The notes beneath the pieces are model-generated. The model did no database searches. It was not told the DNA's origin and saw nothing but the letters and a program-made list of their open reading frames with translations. Source: Vibrio rhizosphaerae (GTDB lineage: Bacteria; Pseudomonadota; Gammaproteobacteria; Enterobacterales; Vibrionaceae). Taken from it: DNA of 64,000 nt. A program made the position numbers and the translations under genes. Where the stretch lies: contig NZ_AP024903.1 of NCBI RefSeq assembly GCF_024347095.1, forward strand, positions 248,001-312,000, given 5' to 3'. Positions within the stretch are counted from its first letter, which is position 1; each line of letters starts with the position of its first letter. This document shows, one piece after another, positions 40,441-49,899 of this stretch.

Positions 40441-42645
40441 ATGCATCCATCCATTGCCCGAGTGGCGTTACCTGTCCCTTTAGATAAACAGTTCGACTAT
40501 CTGATACCCGCACATTGTCAGCCTGTGATCGGTGGCCGGGTTTCCGTGCCGTTTGGGCGGCAGACATTGATTGGCATTGTGACTGCGCTCGGAGATGAAT
40601 CAGAGCTGAGCCCGGATATGCTGAAACCGATTCGCGCCGTATTGGATGATCAGCCTGTCTGGCCGACGAGCTTATTTCGACTGTTTATCTGGTGCAGCCA
40701 GTATTATCAATATCCACTTGGCGATACTTTATCTAATGCATTGCCGGCAGCATTGAGAAAAGGAAAGGCGGCAGATTTTACCACCTTGCGAGAGTGGTGT
40801 CTGACATCCGCCGGACGGGATAAGCTGATGCAGGGGCTTGGCCGTGCGGTTCAGCAGGCTAAAGTACTGCGTTTGCTGGAAAACGGTATACAAAGTCATC
40901 AAACATTCGTCGATGAGGAAATCAGTCGTCAGGTCTTGAACACGCTGGAGGAAAAGGGGTGGATTGAAGCGATTGAGCGCAAACCGACGCCTCAGCCGTG
41001 GCCTGAGTTACTGGAAGACGAAGAAGAAAAGCCACAACTGAATATGGAGCAGTCCGTTGCGATTGCGACGGTTAACAGCCAGCATGAATTTGGTTGTTAT
41101 TTATTGGAAGGAGTCACCGGTTCGGGGAAAACGGAAGTCTATCTAAACTTGATTGCACCGGTTCTGAAGCAAGGAAAACAAGCGTTGGTTCTGGTGCCCG
41201 AAATTGGTTTGACACCGCAAACAATTCAGCGTTTTCGCTCTCGTTTTATGGTGCCGGTGGTGGTGATGCATTCTGGGCTCAATGAGACGGAAAGGCTGAA
41301 CGCATGGCTGTCAGCCCGTGATGGCCATGCCGGCGTGATCATTGGTACGCGTTCTGCCTTATTCACGCCATTTGCTGATTTAGGCATTATTATCGTCGAT
41401 GAAGAACACGATGCCTCGTATAAACAGCAGGATAGCTTACGTTATCATGCGCGGGATGTGGCGGTCATGCGTGCCAGTCTTGAACAGATTCCGATTGTTT
41501 TGGGGTCAGCAACGCCTGCTCTTGAGACCTTACAGAATGCGCTCAGTGGTAAATATCACCACTTAACTTTGACACAACGGGCTGGTGATGCCGTCCCTGC
41601 GACCCATCGGGTTCTGGATGTTAAAGGGCTTTATCTTGAAGGCGGACTATCGGCACCGTTGATTGCTGAAATGAGAAAGCACTTGCAGGTCGGGAATCAG
41701 GTTTTACTGTTTCTCAACCGACGGGGATATGCGCCGGTATTGATGTGCCATGAGTGTGGCTGGGTCGCCCATTGTCAGCGCTGTGATGCCCGTTATACCT
41801 ATCATCAGGTGACACAAGAGCTTCGCTGTCACCACTGTGGTTCTCAGCGCCCGGTATTACATCAGTGTCATGATTGTGGTTCGACACAGATGGCCACCGT
41901 GGGTGTCGGGACCGAACAGTTGGAAAGCCAACTGGCGCAAATTTTTCCTCACTATCGCACGATCCGGATTGACCGGGACAGTACCCGCAGAAAAGGCTCG
42001 CTGGAATCAGCTCTCAAGGCTGTTCATCAGGGGGAATATCATATTTTGATCGGGACACAGATGTTGGCCAAGGGCCATCATTTTCCTCGGGTGACACTGG
42101 TCGGTTTACTTGATGTTGATAGTGCTTTATACAGCCATGATTTTCGTGCATCTGAACGATTGGCGCAGCTGTTCATTCAGGTCGCAGGTCGGGCCGGACG
42201 AGCCAGTCAGCCTGGTGAGGTCATTCTTCAGACACATCATCCGGAGCACACTTTACTGCAGGCATTACTCAAGAAAGATTACCGCCATTTTGCCATGAGT
42301 GCATTGCATGAACGGAAACTGGCATTATTACCGCCTTTCAGTTATTTGACGTTATTTAAAGCTGAATCAAATCAAGCCGAACTTGGCGAGGATTTTCTCA
42401 GACAAGTGAAGCAGACTTTGGAAGTTCATCCTCTGTTTGATCACGCAACCTGTACGGTCTTAGGTCCATCTCCGGCGCCGATGGCAAAACGAGCCGGGAA
42501 ATATCGCTGGCAGCTATTAATGCAAACAATGACCCGGCCCATGATGCAAAAACTGTTAATGAGTGCCAAACCTGTCATTCAACGCCTACCGCTTGCGGGG
42601 AAAGTACGGTGGTCACTCGATGTTGAACCACACGATTTGTCATAA
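40441..42645 (+). CDS. priA: Primosomal replication protein N' (helicase PriA)
   Basis: Restarts collapsed replication forks (734 aa from ATG 40441; the frame also opens at ATG 40429, and neither has a clear ribosome site). The N-terminal 3'-end-binding domain is HPSIARVALPVPLDKQFDYLIP, here as the conserved VALPVPLD...FDYL. Helicase motifs are GVTGSGKTEVYLNL, motif II IIVDEEHDAS, GSATPALET and the C-terminal QVAGRAGRA. Between motifs lie eight zinc-ligand cysteines (CHECGWVAHCQRCDA, CHHCG, CHDCG), as required for the PriA zinc clusters. Gene order priA-cytR-ftsN-hslVU is conserved with E. coli. Confidence 0.97.
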   Translation: MHPSIARVALPVPLDKQFDYLIPAHCQPVIGGRVSVPFGRQTLIGIVTALGDESELSPDMLKPIRAVLDDQPVWPTSLFRLFIWCSQYYQYPLGDTLSNALPAALRKGKAADFTTLREWCLTSAGRDKLMQGLGRAVQQAKVLRLLENGIQSHQTFVDEEISRQVLNTLEEKGWIEAIERKPTPQPWPELLEDEEEKPQLNMEQSVAIATVNSQHEFGCYLLEGVTGSGKTEVYLNLIAPVLKQGKQALVLVPEIGLTPQTIQRFRSRFMVPVVVMHSGLNETERLNAWLSARDGHAGVIIGTRSALFTPFADLGIIIVDEEHDASYKQQDSLRYHARDVAVMRASLEQIPIVLGSATPALETLQNALSGKYHHLTLTQRAGDAVPATHRVLDVKGLYLEGGLSAPLIAEMRKHLQVGNQVLLFLNRRGYAPVLMCHECGWVAHCQRCDARYTYHQVTQELRCHHCGSQRPVLHQCHDCGSTQMATVGVGTEQLESQLAQIFPHYRTIRIDRDSTRRKGSLESALKAVHQGEYHILIGTQMLAKGHHFPRVTLVGLLDVDSALYSHDFRASERLAQLFIQVAGRAGRASQPGEVILQTHHPEHTLLQALLKKDYRHFAMSALHERKLALLPPFSYLTLFKAESNQAELGEDFLRQVKQTLEVHPLFDHATCTVLGPSPAPMAKRAGKYRWQLLMQTMTRPMMQKLLMSAKPVIQRLPLAGKVRWSLDVEPHDLS

Positions 42646-42810
42646 TGACCCGCTCCTGATTGAGTCGGTGGGAAGCGCGTTGACTTGATTTGTCTTTTGG
42701 TTGCCACATAAAACCTATGTATCGTGATCCATTTCTCGTTTATGATGTAAGAAGTGTTAAATAGACCGTAACTTTATCCGTAGAAATGCTTAAACTATGG
42801 AAGCACATTC

Positions 42811-42824
42811 ATCAAGTTCTTGAT
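42811..42824. other. 14-bp palindrome upstream of cytR
   Basis: ATCAAG-TT-CTTGAT, a perfect inverted repeat about 70 bp before the cytR start. It does not match the CRP or CytR consensus; it could be an operator for an unknown dimer. Confidence 0.3.
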
Positions 42825-42894
42825 AGATATATCAAAAGTGTGTGCAATCAATCAGTTTTATAGCAAATACTATTTTGAAAGAGGGTTTTAATGT

Positions 42895-43899
42895 ATGGCG
42901 ACAATGAAGGATGTTGCTCAACTAGCGGGAGTGTCAACCGCGACCGTATCTAGGGCATTGATGAATCCCGAAAAAGTGTCGCCAACGACAAGAAAACGGG
43001 TTGAAGATGCAGTTCTTGAAGCCGGATATTCTCCGAATTCACTGGCACGAAATTTAAGACGTAACGAGTCGAAAACAATTGTTGCGATCGTTCCCGATAT
43101 TTGTGACCCGTACTTTACTGAAATTATTCGTGGTATTGAGGATGCGGCTGTCGAGCATGGTTATTTAGTACTACTTGGTGATAGTGGGCAACAGAAGAAA
43201 CGGGAAAGTTCTTTTGTCAATTTGGTTTTCACCAAACAAGCCGACGGCATGTTACTTCTTGGTACCGATTTACCATTTGATGCCAGTAAACCGGAGCAGA
43301 AAAATTTACCGCCGATGGTGATGGCCTGTGAGTACGCCCCCGAGCTGGAGTTGCCGACTGTCCATATTGATAACCTGACCTCGGCGTTTGAGGTCGTTAA
43401 CTATCTCACTCAAATGGGCCATAAAAAGATTGGTGAGATTGCCGGTCCCGATTCTGCTGCTCTGTGTCATTTCCGTCATCAAGGGTATATGCAGGCTTTA
43501 AGACGTGCCGGCATTACGATGAATCCTGCCTATCATTATAAAGGTGACTTCAGTTTTGAAGCCGGAGTAAAAGCGATTCGGCTCCTTTTAGGTTTGTCTG
43601 ATCCACCGAGCGCCGTTTTTTGTCACAACGATATGATGGCTATCGGGGCGATTCAGGAAGCGAAACGCTTAGGCGCGAGAGTCCCTCAGGACTTATCCGT
43701 AGTTGGTTTCGATGATATTAATTTTGCGCAGTATTGTGATCCACCGTTAACCACCGTTTCTCAGCCTCGATATGAAATTGGCCGTCAGGCGATGCTGATG
43801 ATGTTAGAAGTCCTTCGGGGACACGATGTACGTGCGGGCTCACGCCTGTTGGAAACAAAACTGGTGATTCGTGAAAGTGTTGCCGCTCCTCGCGGATGA
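42895..43899 (+). CDS. cytR: LacI-family transcriptional regulator CytR
   Basis: Repressor of nucleoside uptake and catabolism genes (334 aa). The N-terminal LacI helix-turn-helix is MATMKDVAQLAGVSTATVSR. The hinge and periplasmic-binding-protein-like cytidine domain resemble E. coli CytR closely (IVPDICDPYFTEIIRGIED, LPPMVMACEYAPELELPTVHI in pieces, CDPPLTTVSQPRYEIGRQAM). In E. coli CytR works with CRP. GAGGG lies 9 nt before the ATG. It is between priA and ftsN as in enterics. A perfect palindrome, ATCAAGTTCTTGAT (42811-42824), lies in its leader; its role is unknown. Confidence 0.95.
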   Translation: MATMKDVAQLAGVSTATVSRALMNPEKVSPTTRKRVEDAVLEAGYSPNSLARNLRRNESKTIVAIVPDICDPYFTEIIRGIEDAAVEHGYLVLLGDSGQQKKRESSFVNLVFTKQADGMLLLGTDLPFDASKPEQKNLPPMVMACEYAPELELPTVHIDNLTSAFEVVNYLTQMGHKKIGEIAGPDSAALCHFRHQGYMQALRRAGITMNPAYHYKGDFSFEAGVKAIRLLLGLSDPPSAVFCHNDMMAIGAIQEAKRLGARVPQDLSVVGFDDINFAQYCDPPLTTVSQPRYEIGRQAMLMMLEVLRGHDVRAGSRLLETKLVIRESVAAPRG

Positions 43900-44004
43900 T
43901 ATCGAGTGAGTCTCAATAATAACGCTGGGTATTGTGCTCAGAGTTGTGCTTCCTGATGGTCTTCTTTAACATACAGTCATTGTTTGTAAGGTAAGCGTAA
44001 TTTA

Positions 44005-44550
44005 GTGGCTAATAAAGACTATGTGAAACGGGGAAGTGCAACGAAGAAAACTGCGCGAAAAGCCCCGAAGAAGCGCCCTTGGTTGAGTGGTACGCTCGCT
44101 GTGATTTTGGTGGCTGTGTTTGGTTATGGTTTGTATACACTGAGTACACAGCCGTCTCCTCCGGCGAGTCAGCCTGTGGTTCATCAAGCCGAAGTGAAGC
44201 AATCGACACATGACAATCAACAGACGCTTCCCCCGCCGCCGACTGAAAAGTGGGACTATGTTGATACGTTGCCTCAACGTGAGATCGAAGTGACTCCGAA
44301 AGCACTGAAGGTATCGGATATTCCGTACATTATGCAGTGTGGCGCTTATAAAACAATGGCTCAGGCTGAAAAACGGAAACTGGATATCGCTTTTCAGGGG
44401 ATTAAAAGTAAAATCCGCAAGAAAGAAGATAGTAGTTGGTACCGTGTGGTGATCGGCCCTTACAAATTTAAACGTGATGCCGAACGTGATCGGCACAAAC
44501 TTCAGCGCGCTAAGATTGAACCGTGTGCGATTTGGAAGGAAAAGCAATAA
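44005..44550 (+). CDS. ftsN: Cell division protein FtsN
   Basis: Late divisome protein that activates septal peptidoglycan synthesis (181 aa, shorter than the 319 aa of E. coli, as usual in vibrios). A basic cytoplasmic tail (ANKDYVKRGSATKK) is followed by one transmembrane helix (about 28-47), a proline-rich periplasmic linker and a SPOR domain (about 105-178). That domain has IMQCGAYKTMAQAEKRK, SWYRVVIGPYK and EPCAIW; the two cysteines match the disulfide of E. coli FtsN. The start is GTG 44005, with only a distant AAGG, and its sequence matches the conserved FtsN N-terminus. Confidence 0.94.
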   Translation: MANKDYVKRGSATKKTARKAPKKRPWLSGTLAVILVAVFGYGLYTLSTQPSPPASQPVVHQAEVKQSTHDNQQTLPPPPTEKWDYVDTLPQREIEVTPKALKVSDIPYIMQCGAYKTMAQAEKRKLDIAFQGIKSKIRKKEDSSWYRVVIGPYKFKRDAERDRHKLQRAKIEPCAIWKEKQ

Positions 44551-44623
44551 ACACATTTCTTTCTATCCTCCGGAGCCGATGACGGTATTCCGGAGGAAAT
44601 AACAACGATATCCCGCCTTTTGA

Positions 44624-44652
44624 CTTGAATTCAAACCCGCTTGTCCTTATAT
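44624..44652 (+). promoter_or_regulatory. Candidate sigma-32 promoter of hslVU
   Basis: CTTGAAT (44624-44630) and CCTTATAT (44645-44652) with a 14-bp spacer resemble the heat-shock consensus CTTGAAA-N11-16-CCCCATNT. It lies about 40 bp before the hslV start. Confidence 0.55.
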
Positions 44653-44692
44653 AGTTTTCTAACACACTTTATAAAATGGAAGAGGTCCTCTC

Positions 44693-45232
44693 GTGACTAC
44701 AATCGTATCCGTCCGTCGTGATAATAAAGTTGTTATTGCCGGAGATGGTCAAGTTTCTCTGGGCAATACCGTGATGAAAGGAAATGCCCGTAAGGTACGC
44801 CGCCTGTATAACGATAAAATTCTGGCTGGATTTGCTGGTGGTACAGCGGATGCATTTACACTGTTTGAGCGTTTTGAAAGCAAGCTGCAAATGCATCAAG
44901 GTCACTTGGTAAAGGCTGCTGTTGAACTTGCCAAAGATTGGCGCAGCGATCGGGCACTCCGTCGTTTGGAAGCGATTTTAGCCGTTGCCGATGAGACCGC
45001 TTCACTGATTATTACCGGTAATGGTGATGTTGTTCAGCCAGAACATGATTTGATTGCAATTGGTTCTGGTGGCAATTATGCACAGGCTGCTGCGACGGCT
45101 TTACTTGAAAATACCGATCTGGACGCTCAGGAAATCGCTGAAAAAGCGCTGCAAATTGCAGGTGACATCTGTGTGTTCACTAACCATTTCCAGACTATCG
45201 AAGTACTTGATATCCCTCAAAGTGAGTCATAG
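44693..45232 (+). CDS. hslV: ATP-dependent protease subunit HslV (ClpQ)
   Basis: Threonine protease chamber of the HslUV heat-shock protease (179 aa). After removal of the initiator Met the mature protein begins TTIVSVRRD with the catalytic Thr, followed by [26 protein letters not shown], here in pieces, and [18 protein letters not shown]. Start is GTG 44693 with GAGG 7 nt upstream. It is followed by hslU after 44 bp; a sigma-32-like promoter precedes it. Confidence 0.98.
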   Translation: MTTIVSVRRDNKVVIAGDGQVSLGNTVMKGNARKVRRLYNDKILAGFAGGTADAFTLFERFESKLQMHQGHLVKAAVELAKDWRSDRALRRLEAILAVADETASLIITGNGDVVQPEHDLIAIGSGGNYAQAAATALLENTDLDAQEIAEKALQIAGDICVFTNHFQTIEVLDIPQSES

Positions 45233-45276
45233 ATACTCGTCGATAGCGTCTGCAATACAGAACAAAGGAAATAAGC

Positions 45277-46608
45277 ATGTCTGAAATGACTCCTCGTGAA
45301 ATTGTTCATGAACTCAATCGTCATATTATCGGTCAGGACAAAGCGAAAAGAGCGGTCGCGATTGCTTTACGTAATCGCTGGCGTCGAATGCAGTTGGAAG
45401 AAAGCCTGCGTGTCGAAGTCACGCCCAAAAATATTTTGATGATTGGCCCGACAGGGGTGGGTAAAACTGAAATTGCCCGGCGTTTGGCAAAGTTGGCGAA
45501 TGCGCCATTTATGAAAGTCGAAGCGACAAAATTTACTGAAGTCGGTTACGTCGGGAAAGAAGTGGAATCGATCATTCGTGATCTGACGGATGTTGCAGTA
45601 AAAATGACCCATCAGCAAGCCATGGAAAAAGTAAAGTTCCGGGCAGAAGAGCTCGCTGAAGAGCGCATTCTTGATGTATTGCTTCCACCACCACGTGATT
45701 CTTGGGGTGAAGAAGAGCGAACCGAAGATACTTCTCATACCCGTCAGGTATTTCGTAAGAAACTGCGTGAAGGTCAACTCGATGATAAAGAGATTGAAAT
45801 CGATGTTGCAGCACCGCAAATGGGCGTTGAAATCATGGCGCCTCCCGGTATGGAAGAGATGACCAACCAGCTACAGGGCATGTTCCAGAATCTGGCCGGA
45901 AACACGCAAAAGAAACGTAAGCTAAAGATCAGGGATGCGTTTAAAGCGTTGACGGAAGAAGAAGCTGCCAAACTGGTCAATCAGGATGAACTGAAAGAAC
46001 AAGCCATCTTCAATGTTGAGAACCATGGTATTGTGTTTGTCGATGAGATCGACAAGATCTGTAAGCGTGGCGAAGTGTCTGGCCCAGATGTTTCGCGGGA
46101 AGGTGTACAGCGAGATTTGTTACCCCTGATCGAAGGCAGCACCGTGTCGACGAAACATGGGATGGTCAGAACGGATCATATTCTGTTCATTGCTTCCGGA
46201 GCTTTTCAGGTTGCCAAGCCGTCAGATTTGATTCCTGAATTACAAGGACGTCTGCCGATTCGGGTTGAGCTGGAAGCGCTGAGCAGTGATGATTTCAAAC
46301 GTATCCTGACCGAACCTAAGGCATCTCTGACAGAGCAATATCAAGCATTGATGGCAACAGAAAATGTTTCGATTCAATTCACAGAAGATGGCATCGCACA
46401 GATCGCTGATGCTGCCTGGCAGGTGAATGAAACCACTGAAAATATCGGAGCTCGCCGTCTGCATACGGTGATGGAACGATTGATGGATGAAATTTCTTTC
46501 GATGCGACCGATAAAGCGGGCTCATCGTTCACTATCGATGCGAATTATGTCAAAGAGCGTCTCGGTGAATTGGTTGGCGATGAAGATCTCAGTCGTTTTA
46601 TTCTATAA
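45277..46608 (+). CDS. hslU: ATPase subunit HslU (ClpY)
   Basis: AAA+ unfoldase that feeds substrates to HslV (443 aa, as in E. coli). It shows Walker [15 protein letters not shown], Walker [15 protein letters not shown], the sensor/arginine-finger region [13 protein letters not shown], and the I-domain insert at about 110-240 rich in charged residues. The C-terminus ends in ...DLSRFIL, the tail that inserts into HslV. GGAAATAAGC precedes the ATG. Confidence 0.98.
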   Translation: MSEMTPREIVHELNRHIIGQDKAKRAVAIALRNRWRRMQLEESLRVEVTPKNILMIGPTGVGKTEIARRLAKLANAPFMKVEATKFTEVGYVGKEVESIIRDLTDVAVKMTHQQAMEKVKFRAEELAEERILDVLLPPPRDSWGEEERTEDTSHTRQVFRKKLREGQLDDKEIEIDVAAPQMGVEIMAPPGMEEMTNQLQGMFQNLAGNTQKKRKLKIRDAFKALTEEEAAKLVNQDELKEQAIFNVENHGIVFVDEIDKICKRGEVSGPDVSREGVQRDLLPLIEGSTVSTKHGMVRTDHILFIASGAFQVAKPSDLIPELQGRLPIRVELEALSSDDFKRILTEPKASLTEQYQALMATENVSIQFTEDGIAQIADAAWQVNETTENIGARRLHTVMERLMDEISFDATDKAGSSFTIDANYVKERLGELVGDEDLSRFIL

Positions 46609-46700
46609 GCGTCAGGCATAGGATAGGACTGTGATGGTCGAATGCTCAATTGCCAGCTCAATATGATGATTACACTGGTATTTTGATGACATCTGGATAT

Positions 46701-46729
46701 AAAAGCTCGCATTTTTATGCGGGCTTTTT
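46701..46729 (+). terminator. Terminator after hslVU
   Basis: AAAAGCTCGCAT-TTTT-ATGCGGGCTTTTT, stem with one wobble pair and a T run. It separates hslVU from menA. Confidence 0.85.
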
Positions 46730-46784
46730 ATTATCAATGAATTCGTCGTATACTAGGGCTCTTGTCGTCCACTAGGCTGTAATC

Positions 46785-47702
46785 ATGATGAACTCTCTTT
46801 CGATTTGGATGGATGCGGCTAGACCGAAAACCTTGCCTTTAGCATTGATTTCGATCCTCACAGGAAGTGCCTTAGCTTTTTCTGAAAAGCATTTTTCATG
46901 GCCGATAGCCATTCTGGCCTTGGTCACTGCGATTTTACTGCAAATTTTGTCTAATCTTGCTAATGATTATGGCGATGCGGTGAAAGGAACAGATAATGAC
47001 GCACGATTAGGGCCCATTCGGGCAATTCAATCGGGTGCTGTTACATTGAAAGATATGAAATATGCAATGATCATCAATGTGCTGCTGACAGTCATTTCTG
47101 GCATGGCATTGATTCTTTATGCTCTGGACTCGCTGGAAAATATTCTGGTTTTTATTGGCCTTGGCGTCATGGCGATGATCGCAGCCGTTGCCTATACCGT
47201 TGGTAATAAGCCCTATGGTTATGTCGGGCTGGGTGATGTCTCGGTATTTATTTTCTTTGGCTTGTTGGGCGTTTCCGGGACTTATTTTCTTTATACCGGT
47301 CAAATTAATACGACACTACTACTCCCATCGATCGCGTGTGGCTTATTGGCCGTCGCAGTATTGAATGTCAATAATATGCGGGATATCGAAAATGATGAAA
47401 TTTGCGGTAAACGGACCATTGCCGTTCGTTTAGGGCCGATTCTGGCAAAAAAATATCATTTTATCCTACTCGCCGGCGCGGTCTTTACGTTCAGTTTATA
47501 TCTGTGGCTACAGACGGATCCGCTGTGGCTTGCTCTTCCTTTTCTATTGAGTTTGGTGGCGGTGGTCAAACATGCGGTTGCCGTCTGGGAGGCCGAACAA
47601 CCTGTTCAGATCGCCCCGATGTTACCGGCGGTCGTCAGATGTTCTATCGTGACAAATTTGTTGTTTGTTGGTGTGGTCATTACTCAAACACTGATCAGTT
47701 AA
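46785..47702 (+). CDS. menA: 1,4-dihydroxy-2-naphthoate octaprenyltransferase
   Basis: Membrane prenyltransferase (305 aa) of the UbiA family; it attaches the prenyl chain in menaquinone synthesis. The prenyl-diphosphate/Mg motifs are NLANDYGDAVKGTDND and NNMRDIENDEICGKRT. About eight to nine helices are expected. Two ATGs in a row open the frame. Menaquinone is the electron donor for fumarate reductase, whose genes lie at the right end of this window. It is followed by rraA, as in E. coli. Confidence 0.95.
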   Translation: MMNSLSIWMDAARPKTLPLALISILTGSALAFSEKHFSWPIAILALVTAILLQILSNLANDYGDAVKGTDNDARLGPIRAIQSGAVTLKDMKYAMIINVLLTVISGMALILYALDSLENILVFIGLGVMAMIAAVAYTVGNKPYGYVGLGDVSVFIFFGLLGVSGTYFLYTGQINTTLLLPSIACGLLAVAVLNVNNMRDIENDEICGKRTIAVRLGPILAKKYHFILLAGAVFTFSLYLWLQTDPLWLALPFLLSLVAVVKHAVAVWEAEQPVQIAPMLPAVVRCSIVTNLLFVGVVITQTLIS

Positions 47703-47778
47703 TTGAGCTTTGTCATTGCAATGACTTACATAGTCGATATACTCGTTGAAGATACTTTCCGCTGTGAGAATGGTTACC

Positions 47779-48342
47779 ATGGAATACAATACATCTGCAC
47801 TTTGTGATATTTATTTCGATCAGGTTGATGTTGTAGAACCGATGTTCAGTAATTTTGGTGGGCGAGCCTCTTTTGCCGGCCAGATAACAACGATCAAATG
47901 TTTTGAAGATAATAGTTTGATTCGTGAAGTGCTTGAGCAAGACGGTTTAGGTCGGGTACTGTTGGTTGATGGCGGTGGTTCTTTACGTCGTGCCTTGGTT
48001 GATGCTGAATTGGCAGCACTCGCGGAAGAAAATGAGTGGGAAGGGCTGGTTGTTTACGGGTGCGTTCGTGAAGTGGACGAGCTGGAAGAAATGAATATTG
48101 GTATTCAGGCCATGGCATCGATTCCGGTTGGCGCCGCAGCGCAAAGTATTGGGGAAATCGATATTCCCGTGAATTTTGGTGGTGTTACCTTCTTACCGGA
48201 AGATTATCTGTATGCTGACAGTACCGGTATCATTCTTTCTCAGGAACCGTTAAATACAGACCTTGAAGAGGCTGAATTAGATGAGGAAGAACTCGATGAT
48301 GATGATGATGTTATTGTCGAAGAAGATGAAGAACGGATTTAA
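47779..48342 (+). CDS. rraA: Ribonuclease E activity regulator RraA with acidic C-terminal tail
   Basis: Trimeric protein that binds RNase E and the degradosome and inhibits RNA decay (187 aa; E. coli 161). The core matches E. coli Rra[28 protein letters not shown] in pieces, [60 protein letters not shown] and [18 protein letters not shown] chose ATG 47779 to match that N-terminus; the frame opens at 47746. The last 25 or so residues are almost all Glu/Asp ([20 protein letters not shown]) and are absent from E. coli. Acidic tails also occur in some Vibrio RraA proteins. Confidence 0.94.
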   Translation: MEYNTSALCDIYFDQVDVVEPMFSNFGGRASFAGQITTIKCFEDNSLIREVLEQDGLGRVLLVDGGGSLRRALVDAELAALAEENEWEGLVVYGCVREVDELEEMNIGIQAMASIPVGAAAQSIGEIDIPVNFGGVTFLPEDYLYADSTGIILSQEPLNTDLEEAELDEEELDDDDDVIVEEDEERI

Positions 48343-48363
48343 TTTGAGTTTTGTCTGATGTAA

Positions 48364-48385
48364 GAGCCGTCTGTTACGACGGCTC
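48364..48385. terminator. Hairpin between rraA and the MATE transporter gene
   Basis: GAGCCGTC-TGTTAC-GACGGCTC, an 8-bp perfect stem directly after rraA and at the end of the convergent MATE gene. The U tract is poor, so it may be only a weak terminator. Confidence 0.5.
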
Positions 48386-48387
48386 AT

Positions 48388-49767
48388 CTAGTTCTGGCTT
48401 CTGTTGTTCTCGCAATTGGCTTGCTTGTCATTGAATTGCTTGCTTTGTCTGCGTAAAGATACAGCCTGAAAATACCCGAATATCCCGCCGAGAATGTTGC
48501 CGATGGCAATGCCTGCAAATAATCCATTCACTTGCCAAAGTTGTGACCCGATCCAAGCTGAAGGGAGCGTAAAAATAAACAGACGCATAAAATTCCAACT
48601 GAAAGCTTTCATAGGTTGGTGTAATGCGTTCAACGCTGAAACAATCATCATCACAATCCCTTGAAAGCCATAACTCAATGGCACAATTAACAGATAATGC
48701 CAGAGTATTTCCCGAACCGATGTTTCCTGTGAAAATAGTGCAGAAATAGGAATACTGAGCGGAACCATCATCAAAAAAATGAGGGTCTGGAACACGACTG
48801 AGAACCGTATACTTAAAAATAGTCCGGCAAAGCCGCGTTGCGGATTATCGGCACCAAAATTCTGCGCGAGAAAAGGGGTGAGTGTCGACGTTAATGACAT
48901 CAGCACCAGAATCAAAATTGACTCAACACGTTGCGCGGCACCATATGCCGCAACCGCCTCGGTACCATGTTGAGAAAGCAGTATCATCAACAATGCACCA
49001 GAGAGCGGATTCATCGCGTTCGACAGCGCTGCGGGCGTTCCAATCCGCAAAATCTGTTGCCAGTCTTGCCATAATGAGCGCCAATAAGGTCGTGTACCTA
49101 GCCGTTCCCGGTAGAATAAAATATATAATGTCCCAATGAGTGCGGCACACCAGCTAATCGCACTGGCAATGGCTGCACCTTGAATCCCAAGTTCAGGAAA
49201 GGGGCCATAACCGAAGATGAGTAATGGATCTAAAATGCCGTTAATGATGCCGGAGAGGATCATGAGTAAGGCCGGAGTTCGGGTATCTCCGGTTGCCCGG
49301 ATGGCGCTGTTTCCAGCCATAGGGATGACCAACAATGGGATGGCCATATACCAAACGGACATATATTGCTGTATCAAAGGTAATAAGGCGTGTTGGGCAC
49401 CCAGTAAAGTAAAAAGTGGCGAAATGGTAAACAAACCGATACCAGAAGCAATGCTGACTAAAAACACGGCCAGTAATAACCCATGAATGGTCAGACGGGC
49501 CGCATTGTGTATCGATTTTTGCCCCAGAAAATGAGCAATACGGGTCGATAGACCGACACCGATCCCCATCGTAATGCAATTGACAGCAAAAGTGACCGGG
49601 AATGTATAGCTCACGGCTGCTAGCGCTTGCGTACCGAGCAGAGAGATAAAGTAGGTGTCGACTAAGTTGAACATCAGCACCGATATCATGCCGAAGGTCA
49701 TCGGGATGGTCATCCGGCGGAGTACGACAGGAATTGGTGCCGAAAGCAGCCCGTGTTTATCATGCAT
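48388..49767 (-). CDS. MATE family efflux transporter
   Basis: Sodium- or proton-coupled multidrug/metabolite exporter of 459 aa with 12 expected helices in two MatE repeats. Seen are SAPIPVVLRRMTIPMTFGMIS, LVDTYFISLLGTQALAAVSYTFPV in pieces, GIGVGLSTRIAHFLGQ and, in the second half, LSNAMNPLSGALLMIL. The protein is NorM-like, but the substrate is unknown. The ribosome site is poor; the start MHDKHGLLSAPIP is the best available ATG. It is divergent-convergent with rraA and follows tpiA in the same direction after a terminator. Confidence 0.92.
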   Translation of the reverse strand: MHDKHGLLSAPIPVVLRRMTIPMTFGMISVLMFNLVDTYFISLLGTQALAAVSYTFPVTFAVNCITMGIGVGLSTRIAHFLGQKSIHNAARLTIHGLLLAVFLVSIASGIGLFTISPLFTLLGAQHALLPLIQQYMSVWYMAIPLLVIPMAGNSAIRATGDTRTPALLMILSGIINGILDPLLIFGYGPFPELGIQGAAIASAISWCAALIGTLYILFYRERLGTRPYWRSLWQDWQQILRIGTPAALSNAMNPLSGALLMILLSQHGTEAVAAYGAAQRVESILILVLMSLTSTLTPFLAQNFGADNPQRGFAGLFLSIRFSVVFQTLIFLMMVPLSIPISALFSQETSVREILWHYLLIVPLSYGFQGIVMMIVSALNALHQPMKAFSWNFMRLFIFTLPSAWIGSQLWQVNGLFAGIAIGNILGGIFGYFQAVSLRRQSKQFNDKQANCENNRSQN

Positions 49768-49851
49768 AGAAAAGAAGGATGTCTATCGGGGGAACCGGGT
49801 TCACAGCATACTCGATTCCGGTCAAAACAGCCAGTTCAGTCTCCGGATGAT

Positions 49852-49876
49852 AAAAAGGCCGGCAGGTGCCGGCCTT
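49852..49876 (-). terminator. Terminator of tpiA
   Basis: AAGGCCGGCA and TGCCGGCCTT form a 10-bp stem around GG; on the minus strand it is followed by TTTTTA. Confidence 0.85.
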
Positions 49877-49899
49877 GAAAATATATTTATATTGGCTGG

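Noticed and set aside
44002..44556. 184-codon minus-strand frame
   Set aside because: It mirrors ftsN almost exactly and has His/Arg/Leu-rich shadow composition.
45367..45819. 150-codon minus-strand frame in hslU
   Set aside because: Antisense shadow of the HslU coding region.
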